Shown here: positions 44,958 to 54,917 of the stretch, one piece after another
How positions within the stretch are numbered: position 1 is the stretch's first letter
Layout of the letters: each line of letters begins with the position of its first letter
Assembly: GCF_009617595.1 (NCBI RefSeq)
Contig: NZ_WIXK01000012.1
Location: 1-64,000, forward strand
Direction of reading: 5' to 3'
Source of the DNA: Tritonibacter aquimaris
Lineage (GTDB): Bacteria > Pseudomonadota > Alphaproteobacteria > Rhodobacterales > Rhodobacteraceae
DNA length: 64,000 nt
Translations under genes and position numbers: made by a program
Notes under the pieces: generated by a model
Seen by the model: the letters and a program-made list of their open reading frames with translations, nothing else
What the model was told of the DNA's origin: nothing
Databases searched by the model: none

Positions 44958-46007
44958 ATGTCAAAAGACAGGGGTCTTACACCTGAACACATTCGCGCTC
45001 TCCGTTTGGAGAAGCCTAAGCAGAGAGACCGGGATTTTGCCCAGGTTCACGGCATCAGCGAGGCGGAGCTGGTCGCCGCTTATGTGGGCCATGGGGTGAC
45101 GCCGGTTGTCGCTGATCTTGATCAGCTGATGGAAGCGGCGATGCAGCTGGGGGAGGTGATGGCGCTGACGCGTAACCAATCCTGCGTGCATGAAAAGGTT
45201 GGTCAATATGGCAACTATCGCCGCGGCCCCCATGCGGGGATGATCTTTAACGGCGATATTGATCTGCGGTTTTTCCCATCACATTGGAAACATGCGTTTT
45301 TTGTCGAGCGCGAGATGGGCGACAGCCTGCGCCGCTCGATCCAGGTGTTTGATGCGGCCGGGGATGCGGTGCATAAAATCTTTTTGCGCGATGAGGCGTT
45401 CATCCCGGCCTGGGATGCGGCCAAGGCCCGCTTGGCGCTGCCAAATCCCAGCGATGTGTTGGAGGTTGGCGCGCGCAAACCAACGCAGGGGCCCAAGGTG
45501 GATCTCAACAAGGTGGACGAGCTGCGAAGCGCATGGTCGCGCATGACAGATACCCACCAGTTCATGCGCATCACATCGGACCTAAAGATCAACCGTCTTG
45601 GGGCCTATCACATGGCGGGTGCGCCATTCGCGCGCCGCCTTGTGGTGGATGCGCTGGATCAGGCATTGCAGGGCGCGCAGGCGCAAGGCATTGAAATCAT
45701 GGTGTTTACCGGCAATATGGGCTGTATCCAGATCCATTCCGGCCCGATCGAGACGCTGCAATCCATGGGGCCGTGGCAGAATGTGATGGATCCACGTTTC
45801 AACCTGCATCTGCGATTGGACCATATTGCAGAAGTATGGGCGGTGGATAAATCCTCGGTGGATGGGCCTGCGATTTCGGTCGAAGCCTTTGATGCAGAAG
45901 GCATGCTGATCTGTCAGCTGTTTGGAGTTGGCGGAAAAAACAGCCATCGCCCGGCGTGGAATACATTGGTGGAAGGCCTGCAGCCGCTTGAAGCGGTTGA
46001 CGCCTGA
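44958..46007 (+). CDS. hmuS: Haem-degrading / haem-trafficking protein
   Basis: HemS/ChuS/HmuS-family cytoplasmic protein of 349 residues that binds imported haem and helps release iron. The two related halves each contain a family segment: YRRGPHAGMIFNGDIDLRFF in the first and GNMGCIQIHSGPIETLQ in the second. The ATG at 44958 follows AAGAGG; upstream in-frame ATGs would extend the protein through the iron-type box and are unlikely. Confidence 0.92.
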   Translation: MSKDRGLTPEHIRALRLEKPKQRDRDFAQVHGISEAELVAAYVGHGVTPVVADLDQLMEAAMQLGEVMALTRNQSCVHEKVGQYGNYRRGPHAGMIFNGDIDLRFFPSHWKHAFFVEREMGDSLRRSIQVFDAAGDAVHKIFLRDEAFIPAWDAAKARLALPNPSDVLEVGARKPTQGPKVDLNKVDELRSAWSRMTDTHQFMRITSDLKINRLGAYHMAGAPFARRLVVDALDQALQGAQAQGIEIMVFTGNMGCIQIHSGPIETLQSMGPWQNVMDPRFNLHLRLDHIAEVWAVDKSSVDGPAISVEAFDAEGMLICQLFGVGGKNSHRPAWNTLVEGLQPLEAVDA

Positions 46008-46020
46008 GCGCGCATCAAAA

Positions 46021-46042
46021 TGGCTGCCCGCGTGGGCAGCCA
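46021..46042. terminator. Terminator between convergent hmuS and speB
   Basis: TGGCTGCCC-GCGT-GGGCAGCCA, a perfect 9-bp stem. On the minus strand it is followed by TTTT, which suits the speB operon end; it may also end hmuS. Confidence 0.75.
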
Positions 46043-46052
46043 TAATATTGTA

Positions 46053-46916
46053 TCAGGCCAGTTCGGCCATACCCATCAGCGCATAGGTAATCTGCGCGGT
46101 GGTGAAATCAGAGACACGGCTGTCTTCGCCTTCGGGGGCGAGTTCCACCACATCACAGCCCACCAGCCGCCGACCTTTCAGCGCGTGGGCCACCAGATCA
46201 AGCGCCTGATAATAGCCAAGGCCACCGGGCACCGGCGTGCCAGTTGCGGGCAGGATGGAGGGATCAAGCCCATCCACATCAAAGCTCACGTAGATATCGC
46301 GCGGGAAATCTTCGGGCAGATCGATTGCCGAAAGCCCCTTGGTCACCAGTTCGCGGGCATCCACGGCAAAGACCTTGCAGGCAGCGCGGCGGTCTACTTC
46401 TTCCTGGCTCATGGCGCGCACGCCAAACTGGGCGATGCGGATATTATCTTCTTCTGCCAACAGCTGCATGACGGATGCATGGGAATGGCGTTCGCCCTGA
46501 TAGGCTTTGCGCAGGTCGGCATGGGCGTCGATCTGCACAATGCCAACCGGGCGGTTCAACCCGCGTACAACCCCGCGCACCGCACCATATGAGAGCGCAT
46601 GTTCGCCCCCCAGCGTGACAGGAATTGCCCCGGCTTTGACCGCATCTGCGGTGCGGGCGGCGATGCGCTCCATCACTTCGGGCAGTGAACCTGTGCAATC
46701 CACCGCAGCCTGGGTGACAATGCCCTGCGCGCAGGGTTCCGCACCATCCCACAGGCGTTCAAGTTCGACGCTGGCTTCAAGGATTGCCGCAGGCCCGCCC
46801 TTGGTGCCGGAACCATAAGACACGGTGCGTTCCAATGGCACCGGGATCACCCGGAAGCGGGCGGTGGAGGCGTCGCGCTCTTGTGGGGAGAGCTCCCCTT
46901 GCAGGAAATAGGTCAT
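46053..46916 (-). CDS. speB: Agmatinase
   Basis: Ureohydrolase of 287 residues converting agmatine to putrescine and urea. Metal-binding motifs are GGEHALSYG, QIDAHADLR and YVSFDVDGLDPS, in the arginase/agmatinase order. Agmatinase rather than arginase is chosen because the operon contains arginine decarboxylase. It overlaps the decarboxylase gene nspC by 4 bp. Confidence 0.93.
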   Translation of the reverse strand: MTYFLQGELSPQERDASTARFRVIPVPLERTVSYGSGTKGGPAAILEASVELERLWDGAEPCAQGIVTQAAVDCTGSLPEVMERIAARTADAVKAGAIPVTLGGEHALSYGAVRGVVRGLNRPVGIVQIDAHADLRKAYQGERHSHASVMQLLAEEDNIRIAQFGVRAMSQEEVDRRAACKVFAVDARELVTKGLSAIDLPEDFPRDIYVSFDVDGLDPSILPATGTPVPGGLGYYQALDLVAHALKGRRLVGCDVVELAPEGEDSRVSDFTTAQITYALMGMAELA

Positions 46917-48085
46917 GACAAACGGTCCAGAAAATCACTGTATTTGGGTTCACGCAGCAGTTTGAGCGCGTCGGTGTCTGAGTTCCACAGCGCAATCGCG
47001 GGCAGGGGCACGCCGTTGAACGTGTTGGTTTTCACCATGGAATAATGGGACTGATCAAGGAAGGCGAAGCGATCACCGGGTTTGGGTGGCGTCGGAAAGG
47101 CATAATCGCCAATCACATCCCCCGCCAGGCACGAAGGCCCACCCAGGCGGTGTTTCTCGTCGCTGTCGATTTCACCCAGAAGATCAGGGCGATAGGGGGC
47201 TTCTAATACGTCGGGCATATGGCAGGTGGCGGAAATATCGGTAATTGCCAGCGGCATGTGGTTTTGGGCCACATCAAGGATTTCACCCACCAGAATGCCG
47301 GAATGGAGCGCGCAGGCCTCACCGGGTTCGATAAACACCTCAACATCGTGGGTTTCGCGGATCTGGCGGATCAGTGCAATCAATCCATCGCGGTCATAAT
47401 CGGGCTGGGTGATATGGTGGCCACCGCCCAGATTGATCCATTTCAGCCGTGGCAGCAGGTCTTTGATCTTGGGTTCAAGCGCGGCCCATGTGCGCGCCAA
47501 GGGTTCAAACCCCTGTTCGCACAGCGTGTGCATGTGAAGACCTTCGACGCCGTCCCAATCACTGGGCTGCATCTGGGAAATCAAGGTGCCAAGGCGCGAA
47601 CAGGGCGCGGTGGGATCGTATTTCTCGTTCCAGCCCTCAGAGTGTTCGGGGTTGATGCGAATGCCGATGGAGATCTGTTCGCCGTTTTGGCGGGCGGTTT
47701 CGATCAGCGGCGTAAACCGGCGATGTTGCGCTGGAGAGTTAAAGATCAGGTGATCCGACAGCTGGATGATCTCAGGCAGGTCAGATGCTTTGAAGCCAGC
47801 GGAATAGGTGGTGACTTCGCCGCCGAATTTCTGCCGCCCCAATCGCGCCTCGTAAAGCCCAGAGGCACAGGTGCCGGAGAGGTATTTTTGCACCAAGGGC
47901 GCCAGCGCAAACATGGAAAACGCCTTGAGCGCCAGCAGCACATTGGCGCCGGAACGGTCAGCCACGTCGTGCAGGATGCTGAGATTGCGCTCCACCGCGA
48001 CCTCATCCACCACAAAACAGGGCGAGGGCACGCGGTTGAGGTCAAATGTGGCGAAGCTTTTGGTGGAGAGCGCTTTGATGTCCAT
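46913..48085 (-). CDS. nspC: Carboxy(nor)spermidine decarboxylase
   Basis: PLP-dependent fold-III decarboxylase of 390 residues making spermidine from carboxyspermidine. The PLP lysine is in VLLALKAFSM and the glycine-rich phosphate region is KWINLGGGHHIT. VEVFIEPGEACALHSG and ISATCHMPDVLEAPYRP are typical of the family. Putrescine is the likely starting amine, so spermidine is the likely product. Confidence 0.93.
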   Translation of the reverse strand: MDIKALSTKSFATFDLNRVPSPCFVVDEVAVERNLSILHDVADRSGANVLLALKAFSMFALAPLVQKYLSGTCASGLYEARLGRQKFGGEVTTYSAGFKASDLPEIIQLSDHLIFNSPAQHRRFTPLIETARQNGEQISIGIRINPEHSEGWNEKYDPTAPCSRLGTLISQMQPSDWDGVEGLHMHTLCEQGFEPLARTWAALEPKIKDLLPRLKWINLGGGHHITQPDYDRDGLIALIRQIRETHDVEVFIEPGEACALHSGILVGEILDVAQNHMPLAITDISATCHMPDVLEAPYRPDLLGEIDSDEKHRLGGPSCLAGDVIGDYAFPTPPKPGDRFAFLDQSHYSMVKTNTFNGVPLPAIALWNSDTDALKLLREPKYSDFLDRLS

Positions 48086-48155
48086 GGGTGTTTTAGATCC
48101 AAGTCCCCAGTTTATGCACGAGCGCTGAGCGGCTGCCCGGGCGGGAGCGGAACGC

Positions 48156-48173
48156 GCCCGCCGTGGGGCGGGC
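48156..48173. other. GC hairpin between carboxyspermidine dehydrogenase and decarboxylase genes
   Basis: GCCCGCC-GTGG-GGCGGGC in the 143-bp gap, without a U-tract. Probably an internal mRNA structure. Confidence 0.35.
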
Positions 48174-48228
48174 AGGCGCGTGCCAGTCGCATGCGCGACC
48201 GGCGATTTGTGTCACGATGCTGAACTGA

Positions 48229-49440
48229 TCAGAACTCAGGATGACCGTCGAGTTCCACAACCTGCCAGGGCAGGCCGTCGCTGTTGAGCATGTCCATAAA
48301 TGCATCCGGGTCCAGCTGTTCGGTGTTCCACACACCCGGTTCCTGCCAGATCCCTTTCATCACCATTGCCGCGCCGATCATGGCAGGCACACCGGTGGTA
48401 TAGGCCACCGCCTGGCTGCCAACCTCGGCGTAGCACTCTTCGTGATCGCAGATGTTGTAGATGTAATAGGTCTTTTCATCATCGCCATCTTTGGCCGGGC
48501 CGGTGATGATGTCGCCGATGCAGGTTTTGCCTTTGGTCAGCTCACCCAGATCGCTGGGATCGGGCAGCACGGTTTTCAGGAATTGCAGCGGGATGATTTC
48601 AACACCCTCGTGCATCACTGGTTCAATCCCGGTCATGCCGATGTTTTGCAGCACAGTGACGTGGTTGATGTAGGCATCACCAAAGGTCATCCAGAAGCGG
48701 GCGCGCTCAATCTCGGGGAAGTGGGTCGACAGCGACTCCAGCTCCTCGTGATACATCAGGTACATGTTCTTCTTGCCCACTTCGGGGAAGTCGAATTCAT
48801 ATTTCTGCGTCATCGCCGGGCTTTCGACCCAGTTACCCGCTTCCCAGTGGCGCGCCGGTGCGGTCACTTCGCGGATGTTGATTTCCGGGTTGAAATTGGT
48901 GGCAAAGGCTTTGCCATTGTCGCCGCCGTTGCAATCCAGAATATCGATCAGGCGGATGCCCGAGAGTTTATGCTTGCGCACCCAGGTTGCCATGATCGAG
49001 GTCACACCCGGATCAAAGCCAGAGCCCAGAATGGCGGTCAGACCTGCCGCCTTGAAGCGTTCCTGATAGGCCCATTGCCAGCTGTATTCAAACTTGGCCT
49101 CATCTTCGGGCTCATAGTTTGCGGTGTCGAGATAGTGAATACCTGCTTCCAGGCACGCATCCATCAGCACCAGATCCTGATAGGGCAGCGCGAGGTTGAC
49201 CAGCAGCTCTGCGCCGGTTTCCTTGATCAACGCAACCGTGTCGGCCACGTTCATCGCATCAAGCTGAGCCGTGCGGATGGTGACGCCCGTGCGTTCCTTG
49301 ACGTTTTTGGCAATGTCTTCGCATTTGGAGACTGTACGGCTTGCCAGGGTGATCTCTTTGAAGATCTCCGCATGCATTGCCATTTTGGTCACCGCGACGG
49401 AACCAACCCCACCTGCGCCAACAACCAGAACCTTTTCCAT
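48229..49440 (-). CDS. Carboxy(nor)spermidine synthase/dehydrogenase (saccharopine dehydrogenase family)
   Basis: NAD(P)H-dependent enzyme of 403 residues that condenses putrescine with aspartate semialdehyde and reduces the product to carboxyspermidine. The N-terminal Rossmann motif LVVGAGGVGSVAVTKMA and the core ILGSGFDPGVTSIMA match saccharopine-dehydrogenase-like CANSDH proteins. Its position between speA and nspC supports this over lysine metabolism. Confidence 0.92.
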   Translation of the reverse strand: MEKVLVVGAGGVGSVAVTKMAMHAEIFKEITLASRTVSKCEDIAKNVKERTGVTIRTAQLDAMNVADTVALIKETGAELLVNLALPYQDLVLMDACLEAGIHYLDTANYEPEDEAKFEYSWQWAYQERFKAAGLTAILGSGFDPGVTSIMATWVRKHKLSGIRLIDILDCNGGDNGKAFATNFNPEINIREVTAPARHWEAGNWVESPAMTQKYEFDFPEVGKKNMYLMYHEELESLSTHFPEIERARFWMTFGDAYINHVTVLQNIGMTGIEPVMHEGVEIIPLQFLKTVLPDPSDLGELTKGKTCIGDIITGPAKDGDDEKTYYIYNICDHEECYAEVGSQAVAYTTGVPAMIGAAMVMKGIWQEPGVWNTEQLDPDAFMDMLNSDGLPWQVVELDGHPEF

Positions 49441-49483
49441 TTATCCCATCCTCATCTTAGGGGCAGAATCGCGCAATTGCGGC

Positions 49484-51409
49484 TTAGTCAAAATAAGTAT
49501 GACCCGCCAGCGCATCTTTGTAAGCCGCAATCATCATACGGCGTTCTTTTGTATTGAGCTGACCCGCGGCCAGCGCCCGTTCCACGCTTTTGCGGAAGGC
49601 ATCGAGGCAGTCGCGCGGATCATATTCCACATAAGACATGACCTCGGAAATACTGTCAGCCTCGGTCTCATGCTCGATGTTAAAGCCACCCTGACCATCC
49701 AGCGAGATCGTCACCACATTGGCATCCCCAAACAGATTGTGCAGATCGCCTAGGGTTTCCTGATAGGCGCCAACAAAGAAGACGCCGATATGATAGGGAT
49801 CCTCATCGCTGAGATCGTGAACAGGCAGGGCATCAGCAGTGCCATCGGCCAGAATGAACTTGTCGATCTTGCCATCACTGTCGCAGGTGATGTCGCTGAA
49901 AATCGCCTGGCGCGTGGGTTCTTCGTTCAGGCGTTGCAGCGGGACAATCGGGTGCAGCTGATCGATGGCCCAGACATCCGGCAGTGACTGAAACAGCGAG
50001 AAGTTGCCGTAATAGTAATCCACAAAGGAGCCAAGCTGCGCTGCCGCATCACCGCTGATGTCGCGGCCACGGGCGGCCGATTTGAACTTGGCGGTCAGGT
50101 AGAGAAAGCCTTTTTCGGCCCGTGCCAGCTCTGCCAGGCCAATCTGGCCACGGCGGAACAGCGCCCGCAGTTCATCGCGGTAATAGATCGCGTCGTTCAG
50201 CGCCTCTTGAAAGCGGGAGCCGTCGATATAGCTTTCGACCGCCATAAGATCATGCAGCAGGTGGTTGTCGTCTTCATGGGTTTCGGGCTTTTCCGCGCTG
50301 TCATAAAGCGTGGCCCCCAGCACGTTGAAGACAAAGATCGAGGAATGCGCCACCACAAAGCGGCCGCTTTCGGTGACAATGGTGGGATGCGGCAGCGCGG
50401 CTTCATCCATTGCATAGCGGATGGTCTCCACCACATTGGTGCAATATTCCTCAACCGTGTAGTTGACGGAGTTTTCCTCTGAGCAGCGTTCGCCGGTGTA
50501 ATCGACGCCAAGACCACCACCAAGATCGAGATGGGTCAGCGGTGCGCCCATTTTGGTGAGTTCGACAAAGAAGCGGCAGGCTTCGGCGGCGGCGCGGCGG
50601 ATGTCAATGATATCGGGCACCTGACTGCCCAGATGGCTGTGTTGCAGCACCAGACAGTCGAGAAATTCAGCCTCGCGCATACGGTCAATCAGGGTCACCA
50701 GCTCATGCGCACCAAGCCCAAAGGTGGAGCGATCCCCCGAGCTTTCCTGCCATTTGCCGGTCACACGTTCGGTCAGCTTGACGCGCACACCCAGCATGGG
50801 GCGGATGCCCAGCTCAGTGGAAACCTTATGGATGACGTCAAATTCATCCAGGCTTTCAATGACAATAACGGTTTTCTGGCCCAGCTTGCGCGAAAGCGTC
50901 GCCAGCCGCACAAAGCTTTCGTCCTTGGAGCCATTACAGATCAGCAGCGATTCAGGTGAACGCGGCTGCGACAGGGCAATCAGCAGCTCGGGCTTGGACC
51001 CGGCTTCAAGCCCGTAATGCAGTGGCGCGCCGGTTTGCATCAAATGGCTGATCACCTCGGCCTGCTGGTTCACCTTGATCGGGAACACACCACGATAGGT
51101 GCCGCGGTAGCCGGTGGATTTGAACGCCGATTGAAATGCCGTATGCAGGTGATGCAGCGCCTCATCCAGAAAGTGATGTACGCGGAGCAGAACGGGCGCA
51201 GAGATGCCACGCTCTGACAGGGCTTTGATCACCTTGGGCAAAGAGGTTGGCGCGCCATTGTCAGGCGCGCTCAGCGTCACTTCGCCCTGCGGGTTCACCC
51301 CCAAAAGGCCCTCACCCCAGCGATCCAGCCCATAAAGCGCGCTGTGATTGTCTGGCTGCGCAGCATCACCGTTGGAACCAGCAGCTGAGTTAGAATGTTG
51401 ATGAGGCAC
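49484..51409 (-). CDS. speA: Biosynthetic arginine decarboxylase
   Basis: PLP-dependent fold-III decarboxylase of about 641 residues converting arginine to agmatine. Landmarks are GVFPIKVNQQAEVI (PLP lysine), HLDLGGGLGVDYTG and ESGRFVVAHSS. The start is uncertain: GTG at 51409 has AGGGGA eight bases upstream, whereas TTG at 51427 has no such site, and no ATG is suitable. First gene of the speA-dehydrogenase-nspC-speB operon. Confidence 0.94.
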   Translation of the reverse strand: MPHQHSNSAAGSNGDAAQPDNHSALYGLDRWGEGLLGVNPQGEVTLSAPDNGAPTSLPKVIKALSERGISAPVLLRVHHFLDEALHHLHTAFQSAFKSTGYRGTYRGVFPIKVNQQAEVISHLMQTGAPLHYGLEAGSKPELLIALSQPRSPESLLICNGSKDESFVRLATLSRKLGQKTVIVIESLDEFDVIHKVSTELGIRPMLGVRVKLTERVTGKWQESSGDRSTFGLGAHELVTLIDRMREAEFLDCLVLQHSHLGSQVPDIIDIRRAAAEACRFFVELTKMGAPLTHLDLGGGLGVDYTGERCSEENSVNYTVEEYCTNVVETIRYAMDEAALPHPTIVTESGRFVVAHSSIFVFNVLGATLYDSAEKPETHEDDNHLLHDLMAVESYIDGSRFQEALNDAIYYRDELRALFRRGQIGLAELARAEKGFLYLTAKFKSAARGRDISGDAAAQLGSFVDYYYGNFSLFQSLPDVWAIDQLHPIVPLQRLNEEPTRQAIFSDITCDSDGKIDKFILADGTADALPVHDLSDEDPYHIGVFFVGAYQETLGDLHNLFGDANVVTISLDGQGGFNIEHETEADSISEVMSYVEYDPRDCLDAFRKSVERALAAGQLNTKERRMMIAAYKDALAGHTYFD

Positions 51410-51701
51410 GTGCGTATCCCCTGCCAAAGGTTATCGACCAGTCCCTATCATACCTCAAAACCCTTGGAATCGCAGGTATCACAGGCCCGGGGGCCGAAGA
51501 ATGGGCAGCGTTTAGGGCTTGCGTCGCATGAGATCAAGAAAAATTGTATCTGTGATGTCGCACTGTTAGCGCTGCAGACGTATGAGCGAAAATACACACC
51601 TCATGTGCAAAGTCGTGACTATTTCCCCCAAAGCCCCGCCGCCATGCTGATTGCATCCCAAAGGGCAAGGCATTCCGCGCCATAGGGGCAGGGAGGATCA
51701 C

Positions 51702-53303
51702 ATGAACGATATTGGCACATATGATTATGTGATTGTGGGCGCAGGCAGCGCGGGTTGTGTACTGGCCAACCGGTTGAGCGAAGATCCAAATGTGCGGGTA
51801 CTGTTGCTTGAGGCGGGGGGCAAGGACAACTATCACTGGATCCATATTCCGGTGGGCTACCTATATTGTATCGGCAATCCACGCACCGACTGGGGGTTTA
51901 AGACCGCCCCGTGCAAGGGGCTGAACGGGCGCGCGCTGCTGTACCCGCGGGGGCGGGTTCTTGGCGGCTGTTCGTCGATCAACGGGATGCTGTATCTGCG
52001 TGGGCAGGCCACGGATTATGACGGCTGGCGGCAGATGGGGCTTGATGGTTGGGGCTGGGAGGATGTGCTGCCCTATTTCATCAAATCCGAAGACTATTAC
52101 GCAGGCCGTGATGAAACCCACGGTAGTGGCGGCGAATGGAAAGTGGCAAAGCAACGCCTGAACTGGGAGGTGCTTGATGCGTGGAAAGCTGCCGCCGTGG
52201 CTGCAGGACTGCCAGAAAGCGATGATTTCAACCGGGGCGACAATCACGGTGTTGGCTATTTCAAGGTCAACCAGCACAAAGGCTGGCGCTGGAGCACCGC
52301 ACGCGGGTTTCTTAGCCCGGCCAAATCACGGCCCAATCTGGATGTATTGACCCATGCGCAGGCGGAACAGATCCTGTTTGAAGGCAAGCGCGCCACAGGG
52401 GTGCGGTTTGATCTGAAAGGGGTGACGACCACGGTGCGCGCCCGCCATGAAGTGATTTTATCATCAGGTGCAATTGGATCACCGCAGCTGTTGCAGCTTT
52501 CGGGTGTTGGTCCCGGTGCGTTGCTGCAGCGTCACGGTATCGAGGTGGTGCTTGATCACCCCGAAGTGGGGGGCAACCTGCAGGACCATCTGCAGATCCG
52601 CTGTGCTTATCGGGTAACGGGGGCAAAGACGCTCAACACGATGGCCAACAGCCTGTGGGGAAAGGCCAAAATTGGCCTTGAGTATCTGTTGAAACGGTCC
52701 GGGCCAATGTCGATGGCCCCGAGCCAGCTGGGGGCGTTTGCCTATTCAAGCCCCGATGTGGCGAGCCCGGACCTTGAATATCATGTGCAGCCCGTGACGC
52801 TTGAAGCTTTTGGCCAGGCCCCGCATGATTTCCCGGCGATCACCGCCTCTGTCTGCCATCTGCGCCCCGAAAGCCGTGGTCATGTGGAAATCACCTCACG
52901 CGATCCCAAAGCTGCGCCTGAAATCCAGCCAAACTACCTGTCCACCGAAGGGGACCGGCGCGTGGCGGCGCGCGCGATTGCGCTGACGCGCAACATCATG
53001 GCGCAACAGCCAATGGCGCGCTACCAGCCAGAAGAGTTTAAACCCGGCCCGCAGTATCAGACCGAGGCGGAACTGATCCAAGGCGCGGGCGAGATTGGTT
53101 CAACCATTTTCCATCCGGTTGGCACGGCGCGTATGGGCGCTGATGACGGCGCGGTGGTGGATAAAGAGCTGCGGGTCAAAGGTCTGCGAGGCCTGCGGGT
53201 GGTGGATGCTTCGGTGATGCCGCGAATTGTGTCGGGCAATACCAACTCCCCCACAATTATGATTGCAGAAAAGGCCGCGGATATGATCCGCGCCGCGAGG
53301 TAA
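51702..53303 (+). CDS. GMC-family FAD oxidoreductase (choline dehydrogenase-like)
   Basis: Flavin-dependent alcohol dehydrogenase of 533 residues. FAD motif [20 protein letters not shown] at the N-terminus, [20 protein letters not shown], and the C-terminal [17 protein letters not shown] and [16 protein letters not shown], with the active-site His and Asn. The ATG follows GGGAGG. The substrate is not known; it is grouped with an amidase and an amine/amino-acid oxidase, so an amino alcohol or amide derivative is possible. Confidence 0.9.
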   Translation: MNDIGTYDYVIVGAGSAGCVLANRLSEDPNVRVLLLEAGGKDNYHWIHIPVGYLYCIGNPRTDWGFKTAPCKGLNGRALLYPRGRVLGGCSSINGMLYLRGQATDYDGWRQMGLDGWGWEDVLPYFIKSEDYYAGRDETHGSGGEWKVAKQRLNWEVLDAWKAAAVAAGLPESDDFNRGDNHGVGYFKVNQHKGWRWSTARGFLSPAKSRPNLDVLTHAQAEQILFEGKRATGVRFDLKGVTTTVRARHEVILSSGAIGSPQLLQLSGVGPGALLQRHGIEVVLDHPEVGGNLQDHLQIRCAYRVTGAKTLNTMANSLWGKAKIGLEYLLKRSGPMSMAPSQLGAFAYSSPDVASPDLEYHVQPVTLEAFGQAPHDFPAITASVCHLRPESRGHVEITSRDPKAAPEIQPNYLSTEGDRRVAARAIALTRNIMAQQPMARYQPEEFKPGPQYQTEAELIQGAGEIGSTIFHPVGTARMGADDGAVVDKELRVKGLRGLRVVDASVMPRIVSGNTNSPTIMIAEKAADMIRAAR

Positions 53304-53372
53304 ACGCCGCTGAGCACTTGCAACTTTGCTGCAATCTGGCAAGGCTTTCACCAATGATTTGAAAGGCCTGCC

Positions 53373-54857
53373 ATGACCGATCCTGCGGATCTCAGCGCTG
53401 TTGAAGCGCGTTCACTGATTGCAACAAAAGCGCTGTCGCCGGTGGAGCTGGTAGAGGCCTGTATCAAGCGGCGCGACCAGCTTGATCATGCGGTAAATGC
53501 GATTGTTGCCCGCGATGATACAGCTTTGCAGGAATTCGCCCGCGCCGCTGAGGCTGCGGTGATGCGGGCAGAGCCGCTTGGCGCGCTGCATGGTCTGCCC
53601 TTTGCGGTGAAGGATATGAATGATGCAGGCGGGTTGCCAACAACCTTTGGATCGCTCGCCTACAAAGACAACATTCCCAGTGCGGATGATTCATTGGTGA
53701 AAAACCTGCGTGCTGCAGGTGGGCTGGTTTTTGGCAAAACCAACGTTCCCGAATGGAGCGCGGGCGGCAACACCCGCAATCTGCTGCATGGGGCCAGCGC
53801 CAACCCCTATGACACCAGTCGCAGCTGCGCAGGATCATCCGGGGGGTCGGCCATTGCGCTGGCCTGCGGCTATGCGCCTTTGGCGACCGGATCAGATACT
53901 GGTGGGTCGCTGCGCAATCCAGCTGCCTATTGTGGCGTAGTGGGTTTTCGCCCCAGTCCCGGTGTGGTGCCTGATCCCCGGCGGGCAACCGCGCTGATCC
54001 CTTTGGCAACCGATGGGCCGATGGGACGCACGGTGGCGGATTGTGCGCTTTTGCTGTCGGCCATGGCCACGCCCGATGCGCGTGATCCGTTCACCACCAC
54101 CATTGATGGCCGGACCTTGTGGGACGGATTTGATCAGCTCGCGCCGGTTGATCTGAAAAAACTGCGTTTTGCCGCTACGCCAGATTTTGGCATCGCCCCC
54201 ACCGAACAGCTGATCCGCCGCCAGTTTGACCGTGTCACTGATCAGCTTGCGCCCGACCTTGGCGGTTTGGATGCGGCCAGCCCGCGCTGTGAGGGGCTAG
54301 ATCAGGTGTTTGCGGTGTTGCGGGGGTTGCAATTTCTGGGGCCGTTGGCCGACCTTTATGACAGATCGCCCGATCTGGTGGGGCCGAATGTCGCCACAAA
54401 TATCCACGAGGCACGCGGTTTCAGCGCCCAGGATGTCACCCGCGCCCTGATGGAGCAGGGCAGGCTGTATCGCAACTGGCAACGCTTCTTTGAGCGCTAT
54501 GATTATATTCTATCCCCGGCTGTCACGCTAAGCCCGCGCCCCTGGCGTGAGCTCTATCCCAGTGAAATCGATGGTGTGGCCTGCCAGAGCTATTATCACT
54601 GGCTGGCGCTGGCCTATGCGGTCACGGTGGTGGGGCATCCGGCCATTACCATACCCTGCGGGCTGGATGAAAACGGCATGCCGTTTGGTTTGCAGATTGT
54701 GGGCCGTCGTCACGATGATCTTGGGGTATTAAAAGTCGCGCAGATGTTGGAGCAGCGGATCAAAGACAGCGATCTGAGAGTTCCTCCGCCGAAGCTTCAG
54801 CAGCTTGCCGCGCAAGCGCCGCTTTCTGCGTCTGAGGGTTTCTTGACCTTTGACTAA
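53373..54857 (+). CDS. Amidase (amidase signature family)
   Basis: A 494-residue amide hydrolase. The Ser-cis-Ser-Lys triad is visible as Lys80 (GLPFAVKDMND), Ser155 (CAGSSGGSAIA) and Ser179 (GSDTGGSLRNPA), at the usual spacing. It lies 69 bp after the GMC gene and 60 bp before the FAD oxidase gene. The substrate is unknown. Confidence 0.93.
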   Translation: MTDPADLSAVEARSLIATKALSPVELVEACIKRRDQLDHAVNAIVARDDTALQEFARAAEAAVMRAEPLGALHGLPFAVKDMNDAGGLPTTFGSLAYKDNIPSADDSLVKNLRAAGGLVFGKTNVPEWSAGGNTRNLLHGASANPYDTSRSCAGSSGGSAIALACGYAPLATGSDTGGSLRNPAAYCGVVGFRPSPGVVPDPRRATALIPLATDGPMGRTVADCALLLSAMATPDARDPFTTTIDGRTLWDGFDQLAPVDLKKLRFAATPDFGIAPTEQLIRRQFDRVTDQLAPDLGGLDAASPRCEGLDQVFAVLRGLQFLGPLADLYDRSPDLVGPNVATNIHEARGFSAQDVTRALMEQGRLYRNWQRFFERYDYILSPAVTLSPRPWRELYPSEIDGVACQSYYHWLALAYAVTVVGHPAITIPCGLDENGMPFGLQIVGRRHDDLGVLKVAQMLEQRIKDSDLRVPPPKLQQLAAQAPLSASEGFLTFD

Positions 54858-54917
54858 GCCCGCATAGACTGCGCGCACATTGGCACTTGGTGCTGTGCTA
54901 CCTCTGAAGGACAAAAA

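Noticed and set aside
48241-49557. A 438-codon open frame opposite the carboxyspermidine dehydrogenase gene
   Set aside because: Its whole length is explained by codon bias of the coding strand; no start context or domain is visible.
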